Assembly: GCF_025629245.1 (NCBI RefSeq)
Contig: NZ_JANZXN010000003.1
Span: 62,001-126,000, forward strand
Length of the DNA stretch: 64,000 nt
DNA from: Natronobiforma cellulositropha
GTDB lineage: Archaea; Halobacteriota; Halobacteria; Halobacteriales; Natrialbaceae
Direction of reading: 5' to 3'
The translations under genes and the position numbers were made by a program. Below are positions 57,653-64,000 of this stretch, in pieces. Under the pieces are notes generated by a model. It saw only the letters and a program-made list of their open reading frames with translations, was not told where the DNA came from and made no database searches. Every line of letters begins with the position of its first letter. Positions within the stretch are counted from its first letter, which is position 1.

Positions 57653-59827
57653 CTACGGCCGCGGTGGCTCACCGTCGTAGACGCCGTGGTCGCTGTAGAA
57701 GTTGAGCATCGCGAACTTGAGCTTCTCGGGAGCGATATCGAGCAGCTCCTCGCGCTCGTCGTGCGGGAAGGTGGCGTTGACGCTGTACTTCCCGAGGTCG
57801 GACTTCGCCCGCCTCGAGTAGCGTCGGTCGAGGAGGACGCGGACGCCGACGTCCTCGGGTGAGCGGATCACCCGCCCGAGCGCCTGTCTGGTCTTCCTGA
57901 CGGTCGGAATCTCGACGGCGTAGCGCCAGCCGGTCTCGGTGCCGTCGAAGGCCGCGTCGTAGGCCGCCTGGACGGCCTCCGCCCGGTCGTCGAGGTGCGG
58001 GTAGGGGACGCCGACGACCACCACCGTCCGGGCGTCGTCGCCGTCGAAGCTGACGCCCTCGGCGAGCGTCCCCCACATCGAGGTGAGCAGGACGCCGTCG
58101 TCGTCGGCGACGAAGCGCTGGCGGAGGTCCTCGGCGGCGACGCCCGGTTCGTCGAGGTAGACGGTCGCCGAGAGCGGGTCGCGCTCGAGGCGCTCGCGGT
58201 AGCGGGCGGCCTCGCCGTAGTTGGGGAAGAAGACGAGCGTGTTGCCGGGCGTAAAGCGGACGGCGTCACGGATGGCGTCGGTGACCTCGCGTTGGACCTC
58301 GTGGTCGTCTCGAGCGCTCGCGAACAGCGGCGGCGTCTCGACGGCGTAGGTGCGGCGGCGCTCGTCGGGAAACTGCAGGCCGTAAGCCATCGTGACGGGG
58401 TCTGTGAGACCGAGGACGTCCTCGGTGACGTCGAAGGGCTGGACCGTCGCGCTCATCAGCACCGTCGCGTAGACCTCCTCGAAGAGGCGGCCGGTGACCT
58501 GCCGGGGCAGACAGCTGTAGAGTTCGGCACGGCCGTAGACCTCGTCGGTTCCGGCGTCCCGGCGCACCGAGACCACGGGGTAGAGTCCCTGTTTCGCGCC
58601 CTCGTTCATCCAGGCGCTGACGAACGCCGCCGCCTGCAGGGTCTGACACTCCGTGCGCGTCTGGCTCTCTCCGTCGCGGTAGGCCTCCTCGTACTCCTCG
58701 TCGAGACGCTGGCCGAGTTGCATCGCCGACTCGAGGTCGCCGTCGATTCCCTGGCCCGAGTAGCCACCTAAGAACGCGAGCGTCAGGTCGTCACGGCGGT
58801 CTTCGTGGACGATGGGGACGTCGGTCCAGCTCTCGTCGACTCGTTCGCGGTCACCGAAGCCGAAGGCGTCCTCGTAGGTGTCGACCAGCGCCCGCCGGAA
58901 CGCCGAGAGGACGTTCCTCGCGTCGGCCGCGCGTGGGTCGCTCGACTCCTCGAGTTCGTCGAGGGCGGCGTCGAACGTCCGCTCGGAACAGGTTCGCGTG
59001 GCGTGTTCGCGGGCGGCGTCCTCGACGTTGTGAGCTTCGTCGAAGACGGCGATGACGTCCTCGGGGTCGCGGCCGAGCCAGCGGAAGAACTGCTCGCGGA
59101 TGGTCGAATCCAGGAGGTGGTGGTAGTTACAGACGACGAGGTCGACGCCCTCCATGCCGTCTTTCAGGAGTTCGTAGCCACACAGGTCCCGCTCGTCGGC
59201 GTACTCGTAGACCGCCTCCGGCGTGCGCACGTCGTCGAACAGCCAGGTGTAGAACGGCTCGGTGTCCTCACGGAGGTTGTTCCGATAGTTCGCACAGACG
59301 TTCTGGTCTGTGAGATCGTCGATGCGCTCCTCGAGCGAGCCGAGTTCCTCCATCACCGCACCGCGGGCTTCGGTCGCGCCGGCGTCGCCCTCCTGACTCT
59401 CCGCTAAGAGGTCGCGCTGGCGGCGCTCTAACTGGGCGCGGTCGCGTTCGGCGTCGACGAGCGCGCGGGTGTTGTCCCGGAGCGCCTGACACTCCTCGTA
59501 GCCGACGTCGATGTGGCACATCGAGGCCTTCCCCTTGAAGACGACGGCGCGGATCGGCTCGTTCCGGGTGATGGCGGTCGCCTCGGCGACGAACTGGCGC
59601 ATCTGCTGGTGGACGTTCGTCGTGATGACGACGGTCTTGCCCTCCTCGCGAGCGACCTCGAGTGCGGGCACGAGCGCCGAGAGGGTCTTCCCGGTTCCAC
59701 AGGCCCCTTCGAAGAGGACGTCCTGGCCGCGGACGAGGGCGTTGTAGATCCGGTCCATCGCGTCGCGCTGGTTCGCGTACGGCCGTTCGTACGGGAAAAA
59801 GCGCAGGTAGCCAGCGGTCTCTGACAC
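57653..59827 (-). CDS. Superfamily 2 DNA helicase of the Rad3/XPD/DinG type
   Basis: 724 residues from GTG 59827, which lies 28 nt after a TTTTATC box; ATG 59848 upstream would fall before the predicted transcript start. Walker A FEGACGTGKTLSALV; Fe-S-type cysteines CHIDVGYEEC, NVCANYRNN and DLCGYEL (four Cys, as in XPD); Walker B VIAVFDEAHNVEDAA; motif III-like LMSATVQPFD; motif VI RQALGRVIRSPEDVGVRVLLD. Probably a 5'-3' helicase used in repair or recombination. Confidence 0.9.
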   Translation of the reverse strand: MSETAGYLRFFPYERPYANQRDAMDRIYNALVRGQDVLFEGACGTGKTLSALVPALEVAREEGKTVVITTNVHQQMRQFVAEATAITRNEPIRAVVFKGKASMCHIDVGYEECQALRDNTRALVDAERDRAQLERRQRDLLAESQEGDAGATEARGAVMEELGSLEERIDDLTDQNVCANYRNNLREDTEPFYTWLFDDVRTPEAVYEYADERDLCGYELLKDGMEGVDLVVCNYHHLLDSTIREQFFRWLGRDPEDVIAVFDEAHNVEDAAREHATRTCSERTFDAALDELEESSDPRAADARNVLSAFRRALVDTYEDAFGFGDRERVDESWTDVPIVHEDRRDDLTLAFLGGYSGQGIDGDLESAMQLGQRLDEEYEEAYRDGESQTRTECQTLQAAAFVSAWMNEGAKQGLYPVVSVRRDAGTDEVYGRAELYSCLPRQVTGRLFEEVYATVLMSATVQPFDVTEDVLGLTDPVTMAYGLQFPDERRRTYAVETPPLFASARDDHEVQREVTDAIRDAVRFTPGNTLVFFPNYGEAARYRERLERDPLSATVYLDEPGVAAEDLRQRFVADDDGVLLTSMWGTLAEGVSFDGDDARTVVVVGVPYPHLDDRAEAVQAAYDAAFDGTETGWRYAVEIPTVRKTRQALGRVIRSPEDVGVRVLLDRRYSRRAKSDLGKYSVNATFPHDEREELLDIAPEKLKFAMLNFYSDHGVYDGEPPRP

Positions 59828-59850
59828 TGTGTGTGAGTGGTTCCTCATCG

Positions 59851-59860
59851 GATAAAAGGG
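59851..59860 (-). promoter_or_regulatory. TATA box of the helicase gene
   Basis: The coding strand reads CCCTTTTATC with its centre about 28 nt from GTG 59827. This favours the GTG over ATG 59848 as the translation start of a leaderless transcript. Confidence 0.5.
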
Positions 59861-59959
59861 TTCGTCCCCTCATCGCGGCGACGCCGCACTGGCGACCGCA
59901 GTTCGTGCAACCCGGTGACGAACGAAACGAACGTGTTTCCGGCCGTCGTAGCCCACCGC

Positions 59960-60472
59960 ATGATCGCCGTCTTCTCGGACACCCACAGCGCGAGCGGCCA
60001 CGAACTCGAGGGCGAGGCGCTGGCCGCCGCCCGCGAGGCCGAGGTCGTGATCCACGCGGGGGACTTCAACAGCCAGGCCGCACTCGCGGCCTGGAAGGAG
60101 GTGTGTCCCCGCCTCGTCGCCGTCTACGGCAACACCGACCCGACGGGCGTCCGTGAGGCGCTCGCCGAGTACCGCCTGCTCGAGCACGACGGCGTGCGCT
60201 TCGCCGTGGTCCACCGCCGCCAGGGCGGCGAGACCGGGCTGGCACTGTTCGGGCGCGCTCACGGTGCGGACGTGGTGGTGTCGGGCCACACCCACCGGCC
60301 GGCCGTCGTCGAGACCGACGACGTGCTCCTGCTCAACCCCGGGAGCCACGCCCAGCCACGGGGCAACAGACCGGGGTTCGCGACGCTCGAGCGGACGGAA
60401 ACCGGTATCGACGGCCGGCTGTCGGAGCCGGACGGGACGGTGATCGAGACGTTCACGTGGGCACTCGAGTAG
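59960..60472 (+). CDS. YfcE/MJ0936-type metallophosphodiesterase
   Basis: 170 residues from ATG 59960. Calcineurin-like phosphoesterase motifs in order: VFSDTHSASGHELEG, VVIHAGDFNS, AVYGNTDPTGVR, VVHRRQGG and VVSGHTHRPAVV, then LLNPGSHAQPRGNRPGFATL. These bind two metals and hydrolyse phosphodiesters; the natural substrate is not known. The usual GNCD is GNTD here and GEH is replaced by VVHRRQ, small variations in the second half of the site. Divergent from the helicase gene. Confidence 0.9.
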   Translation: MIAVFSDTHSASGHELEGEALAAAREAEVVIHAGDFNSQAALAAWKEVCPRLVAVYGNTDPTGVREALAEYRLLEHDGVRFAVVHRRQGGETGLALFGRAHGADVVVSGHTHRPAVVETDDVLLLNPGSHAQPRGNRPGFATLERTETGIDGRLSEPDGTVIETFTWALE

Positions 60473-60858
60473 GAGAACGAAACGCCAGCGGGAAGATCTG
60501 AGACGGCGGCCGCCGTCGTTCAGGGTCGGGCGGGCCGCCGTGGCTGTCGGCGGGCCCCGACACGAGGTGGGTCCGAGTCGGGACCCGGTGGAGGGCACTG
60601 CAGGCCGGGACCGTGGTGGTGATCGTGGATGATTGGCGTGCGTCACGTCGCGCGTATCCGGGTGGATGTGTGGGCCCCAGACGACGGGCGGACGCAGGTA
60701 TCCGTAGGCAGGGAGATATCTTGAGCCCACGGTAAGGTGAAACGCCGATTGTAGCTACCGGACACGAGCGAGACCACGGTAGATTCGGCCCCGAGGCGGT
60801 GAAACGTACCGGCTCGAGGTCGAAACGGCTTTGGGGCGGCCCCGTGTACGCCGACGGT
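60473..60858. other. Gene-free stretch
   Basis: About 385 bases between a phosphodiesterase gene and a small membrane gene. It contains short local inverted repeats (AGATATCT near 60713-60721) and open frames with non-haloarchaeal composition. I looked for RNase P, SRP and tRNA features and recognised none. It may hold an undescribed RNA. Confidence 0.4.
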
Positions 60859-60990
60859 ATGCGAGAACTCATTCCGAGTGACCCGGTCGTCATCGCGATC
60901 GTGTTGATCTTGCTCTCGCTCATCTTCTTCCTCTATCTCATGCTCCGCCGGACGGTACTCGAGTTCCGCGACGGCATGAAGGGGAAGTGA
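60859..60990 (+). CDS. Small membrane protein (43 aa, one TM)
   Basis: ATG 60859. A short N-terminal segment (MRELIPSDPV) precedes one long TM helix (VIAIVLILLSLIFFLYLMLR) and a charged tail (RTVLEFRDGMKGK). Very similar single-TM microproteins occur widely in haloarchaea next to transporters and channels. Here it precedes, on the opposite strand, an MscS-type channel gene. Function unknown. Confidence 0.75.
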   Translation: MRELIPSDPVVIAIVLILLSLIFFLYLMLRRTVLEFRDGMKGK

Positions 60991-61036
60991 CGGGCGCGGA
61001 GGCGCGGGCGTGCGGGGCGACGGTGAGCGGCGGCTA

Positions 61037-62026
61037 CTACTCCGAGTCGACGACGCCCGTAGCCGCCTCGCTCGAGCGCGCGGTCTCGAGTGAGACGGGG
61101 ACACGCCCGCTCTCGTCGGCGAAGACGTGCTGGACGTGTGGGTAAGCGAGGTCGACGTTCCGGCCGTCGATTTCGCGGAGGAAGCGCTCGAGGACGGCCG
61201 AGCGGACGGCCAGCGGACGGTACGGGTTCTCGAGCCAGAAGCGCAGGTCGAGGACGATCCCGTCGTCACCGGTCGCGCCCACGAACGCCACCGGTTCGGC
61301 CGGGTAGCGCTGGCTACCGAGGCGAATGCCCGGCCCGCCCGACACCACGCCCTCGCTCTCGCGGGCGCTACGCTCGAGCGCCTCGCGGGCGGCGTCGAGG
61401 TCGCCCTCGTAGGTGACAGAGACCTCGAGCGAGCAGCGCTCGCGCAGGTCGTCGGCCGAGCGGTTGGTCACGTCGCGCTCGCGCATCGACTCGTTGGGGA
61501 CGAGCAGCGAGGCGTTCTCGAGGGTGACGAGTTTCGTATAGCGGAGGGTAACGTCCGCGACGTAGCCGCGGTCGCGCTCGCCGTGTCGGTCGACGAGTTC
61601 GACCATGTCGCCGACCTCGTAGGGGCGGTTCAGCAGGACGAAGAAACCCGCGACGTAGCTCCGGGCAGCGGGGGCGAGGATCGCCCCGACGACGACCGAG
61701 AGGACCGTCACCGAGAGGAGGACGTTTCGCGGACGGACCCCGAGGAGACCAGCGATCGGGGCGAGCGCGAAGACGACGACGGTCACGCGGGCGACCAGCA
61801 AGACGGCGTTGGTGACACTCGGGCGGAGAACGCGCTCCTGGAGGTGTGGCCGGAGTCTGTCGGCGACGAGTTTCGAGCCGAGCCACGCGAGGACGACGAG
61901 CGCGATGGCGACGAGCCAGGGACTCTCGAGAACGGCGACCAGACGGTCGGTGAGGGTGGAGACGCCGGTCTCGAGGGCGACCAGTCGTTCAGCAGGGAGG
62001 CGAAGTGACTCGAAGGAACGTCGCAT
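61037..62026 (-). CDS. MscS-family mechanosensitive channel, shorter type
   Basis: 329 residues from ATG 62026. An N-terminal helix (LVALETGVSTLTDRLVAVLE) precedes TM segments (LVAIALVVLAWLGSKLVADR, ARVTVVVFALAPIAGLLGVR, VTVLSVVVGAILAPAARSYV). The beta domain (RPYEVGDMVELVDRHGERDR) and cytoplasmic alpha/beta domain (ERCSLEVSVTYEGDLDAARE) follow. Only about 15% of positions look shared with the MscS gene at 36698, so it is a separate subfamily. Osmotic-shock relief is likely. Confidence 0.88.
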   Translation of the reverse strand: MRRSFESLRLPAERLVALETGVSTLTDRLVAVLESPWLVAIALVVLAWLGSKLVADRLRPHLQERVLRPSVTNAVLLVARVTVVVFALAPIAGLLGVRPRNVLLSVTVLSVVVGAILAPAARSYVAGFFVLLNRPYEVGDMVELVDRHGERDRGYVADVTLRYTKLVTLENASLLVPNESMRERDVTNRSADDLRERCSLEVSVTYEGDLDAAREALERSARESEGVVSGGPGIRLGSQRYPAEPVAFVGATGDDGIVLDLRFWLENPYRPLAVRSAVLERFLREIDGRNVDLAYPHVQHVFADESGRVPVSLETARSSEAATGVVDSE

Positions 62027-62128
62027 GCCCCCAGGTTCTCGAGTCGGACCGAAAAGCGCGGGCGTGGCAGTCGCCGGGCGGGTTGGTGTGTCCGAAAACG
62101 GTATCCGGGTGTCGCGGGAAGGTGAGCC

Positions 62129-63226
62129 ATGGATCCACGTATTCGCGAGCACGCCCAGATCATCGCGGACCACTCGGTCGACTTACAGCCGGGGGACAAC
62201 GTCGTCGTCGACGCCCACCCGGTCGCCGAGGACCTCGTCGTCGCCCTCCACGAGGTGATCGGCGACGTCGGCGCGAACCCGCTGACGACGAGCCAGCGCA
62301 CCGGGACGCGCAACCTCCGGGCGTACCTGCGTGCCGCCGCGGGCGACGACCCCGAAAACGCCGAGTTCGAGACGCCCGCACACGAACTCGCGCTGATCGA
62401 GGAGACGGACGTCTACATCGCGATTCGCGCGAGCGACAACGTCACCCAGACGAGCGACATTCCGCCGTCGGTCGACGCCGCCCACCGCCAGGCACACAGC
62501 CCCGTGCTCGAGGAGCGCCTCTCGACGCGCTGGTGTCTCACGCAGTTTCCCGCGCCCGCGAACGCCCAGCTCGCCGAGATGAGCACCGAAGCCTACGAGA
62601 ACTTCGTCTGGGACGCCGTCAACAAAGACTGGGCCGATCAGCGCGCGCTGCAGGCGAACATGGTCGAGATTCTCGACCCCGCAGACGAGGTCCGCATCGT
62701 CAGCGGCGAGGGCACCGACGTGACGATGAGCGTCGCGGGCAACCCCACCCAGAACGACTACGGCGAGCACAACCTCCCCGGCGGCGAGGTCTTCACCGCT
62801 CCCGTCCCCGACTCCGTCGAGGGCACCGTCCTCTTCGACATGCCGCTCTACCACCAGGGCCGAGAGATTACGGAGGTCTCCCTCGAGTTCGACGGTGGCG
62901 AGGTCGTCGCCCACTCGGCGGCGAAGAACGAAGAACTGTTGACGGAAGTGCTCGAGACCGACGACGGTGCGCGACGGCTGGGCGAACTCGGCATCGGCAT
63001 GAACCGCGACATCGACCGGTTCACCTACAATATGCTCTTCGACGAGAAGATGGGCGACACCGTCCACATGGCGATCGGCCGCGCCTACGACGATACGGTC
63101 GGCGAGGGCAACGAACAGAACGAGTCGGCCGTCCACGTCGACATGATCGTCGACATGAGCGAGGACTCCCGGATCGAAGTGGATGGTGAGGTGGTGCAGG
63201 AGGATGGGCGGTTTGTGTTTGAATAA
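62129..63226 (+). CDS. Aminopeptidase, M29 (AmpS/T-like) family
   Basis: 365 residues. Metal-binding positions of M29 are visible: GEGTDVTMSVAG with NLPGGEVFTAPVPDSVEGTV (Glu), ELGIGMNRDIDRFTYNMLFD and EKMGDTVHMAIGRAYDDTVG (Glu, His), and HVDMIVDM (His, Asp). The N-terminal part (PGDNVVVDAHPVAEDLVVAL) is also family-like. Probably cytosolic, removing N-terminal residues from peptides with a dinuclear metal site. Confidence 0.92.
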   Translation: MDPRIREHAQIIADHSVDLQPGDNVVVDAHPVAEDLVVALHEVIGDVGANPLTTSQRTGTRNLRAYLRAAAGDDPENAEFETPAHELALIEETDVYIAIRASDNVTQTSDIPPSVDAAHRQAHSPVLEERLSTRWCLTQFPAPANAQLAEMSTEAYENFVWDAVNKDWADQRALQANMVEILDPADEVRIVSGEGTDVTMSVAGNPTQNDYGEHNLPGGEVFTAPVPDSVEGTVLFDMPLYHQGREITEVSLEFDGGEVVAHSAAKNEELLTEVLETDDGARRLGELGIGMNRDIDRFTYNMLFDEKMGDTVHMAIGRAYDDTVGEGNEQNESAVHVDMIVDMSEDSRIEVDGEVVQEDGRFVFE

Positions 63227-63427
63227 CGTGATTTGAGCGAACGAAGTGAGCGAAAATCACGGACAGACGAGCGGGGAGGCACGACCCGCGAGTAACGTGG
63301 TTTGAGCGCCTTTGGCGCGAGAACCACGGACAGACGAACGGGGAGCGGTAGCGACCCGTGAGTAACGCGGCTCGAGCACCTCTGACTCGAGCGCCACGAG
63401 TGACGAACGCAGTGAGCGAGAACCGCG
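63224..63427 (+). repeat. Tandem hairpin repeats (two clean units and a degraded third)
   Basis: Unit 1 (63224-63292, 69 bp) and unit 2 (63293-63362, 70 bp) share TAACGTGRTTTGAGCG, then CACGGACAGACGARCGGGGAG, then CGACCCGYGAG. Each has an inverted repeat: CGTGATTT (63227-63234) with AAATCACG (63254-63261), and CGTGGTT (63296-63302) with AACCACG (63322-63328), a paired A-T to G-C change that keeps the stem. Unit 3 from 63363 begins the same way (TAACGCGG, stem with CCGCG at 63423-63427) but is longer and degraded. Confidence 0.75.
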
Positions 63428-63993
63428 AAAAGACGAGCGGCCAACGGAGCGATCGGGGAGCCCGATCCGACGCGAACCCACACCGCAGGCGAACGACAGC
63501 ACGGGCCAGCACCGGAGCAACGACTCGAGATTCGTATCAGTAACACGAGTGGACAATACCCAACGGAATAGCTCTCGTCTAGCTGACGTCACCGGCAGGT
63601 GAGGGACCGGCGAGCCAGCCAACAGGCGGGGCGTGAACCGGTCTCGAGACGGGAGCGACGGGCCACTCGAGTGACACCGCACCGGAGGCGAACGGGCGCT
63701 GGTTCGTTTCGGAACGGCCGCTCGCGCTCGACGGCGGGCTGCGACGAGGGCGGCGCTGACGGGTGTCTGAGAGACAGAGAGAGGAAAAAACCCGCTCGAG
63801 CGAGTGCGCTACGAGCGGTGGTGTCGAAAGGGTGTACGCGTCGGCCGTGGGGTCAGTGATCGGTGGTGATGATGATCGACGGAAGGCCCCCGCCCCACGA
63901 GTGCCGCCGTCCGCGGCTGCCGACGAATTTCACTTGGTACTGGTAGAATATTAATCTTTCCATGTAGAAATAAACGATTGTGGAGGGGTCGAG
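63428..63993. other. Gene-free stretch at window end
   Basis: About 565 bases following the repeats. Open frames are Arg-rich and unlike haloarchaeal proteins. The final 60 bases are AT-rich (GAATATTAATCTTTCC and GAAATAAACG) and probably contain the promoter of the gene starting at 63994. No RNA gene or repeat of the hairpin type was recognised beyond 63450. Confidence 0.5.
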
Positions 63994-64000
63994 ATGAGTG
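63994..64000 (+). CDS. Possible start of a further gene, cut by window edge
   Basis: ATG 63994 is preceded by GGAGGGG about seven bases upstream and by an AT-rich promoter-like region. Only two codons lie inside the window, so nothing can be said about the product. Confidence 0.4.

Noticed and set aside
60473-60858. Possible RNase P or SRP RNA in the gap
   Set aside because: Looked for conserved P4-like and SRP GNAR/GGAG features and found none; left as an unassigned gap.
63599-63859. 86-codon frame near the right end
   Set aside because: Arg-rich, no acidic bias, no start signal; likely non-coding.
1-64000. Abundance of CTCGAG as a possible regulatory or restriction-related repeat
   Set aside because: It is found everywhere and largely follows from Leu-Glu (CTC GAG) and Arg/Ser codon pairs used by haloarchaea; it has no consistent position.

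Overview
The window is from an extremely halophilic archaeon (class Halobacteria, Natrialbales-like). The sequence is very GC-rich with many CTCGAG hexamers, and the real proteins are strongly acidic. Exported proteins carry Tat-type twin-arginine signals and lipoboxes, and one has a PGF-CTERM-type tail. Many starts lie 25-30 nt downstream of TATA-like boxes, as in leaderless transcripts. Arginine is made through the archaeal LysW carrier route. No rRNA or tRNA genes, CRISPR arrays, complete insertion sequences or replication origins were seen.

Layout. 1-6.3 kb: the end of a DUF4157 (eCIS core type) protein, a structured non-coding element that may be a relic of an IS200/IS605-type element, three tiny zinc-finger proteins, Pus10, a Tat-exported HtrA-like protease and a beta-keto-acid cleavage enzyme. 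6.3-14.2 kb: a surface block with a large PGF-CTERM repeat protein, three paralogous secreted His/Cys proteins that share an 18-nt upstream element, a flavin-dependent halogenase and a divergent Gfo/Idh/MocA dehydrogenase. 14.2-18.2 kb: a histidine kinase with an unusual C-terminal beta-sandwich domain, carbonic anhydrase and a cold-shock protein. 18.3-21.5 kb: a tandem duplication of an unknown gene that also copied the 3' end of the neighbouring aminotransferase gene. 22.2-27 kb: a block bounded by a displaced cupredoxin 3' end and the intact cupredoxin gene, followed by further cupredoxin-like lipoproteins.

27-44 kb is mostly amino-acid biosynthesis and transport: MFS permease, metY, CPA2 antiporter with universal-stress domains, metX (with a possible leader ORF), serB, a MscS channel, a secreted dockerin protein, serA and thrC. 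45.6-54.8 kb is a nine-gene arginine cluster on the minus strand in the order argG-argH-lysW-argX-argC-argB-argD-argE-argF. Most junctions overlap or nearly touch, and a hairpin plus T-run lies at the 3' end. The rest holds a membrane-anchored winged-helix protein, a 2'-5' RNA ligase-like protein, a Rad3/XPD-type helicase, a YfcE-type phosphodiesterase, a second MscS-type channel and an M29 aminopeptidase. It ends in about 770 bp without genes that contains tandem hairpin repeats.

How the genes work together. metX and metY supply the two steps of sulfhydrylation-type methionine synthesis. serA and serB are the first and last steps of the phosphorylated serine pathway. The arg cluster is a complete glutamate-to-arginine route apart from carbamoyl-phosphate synthesis. 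The least explained material is the three-paralog secreted family with its shared promoter element, the tandem duplication, the cupredoxin-flanked block, the A-B-A-B repeat dockerin protein and the kinase with a C-terminal beta-sandwich domain.
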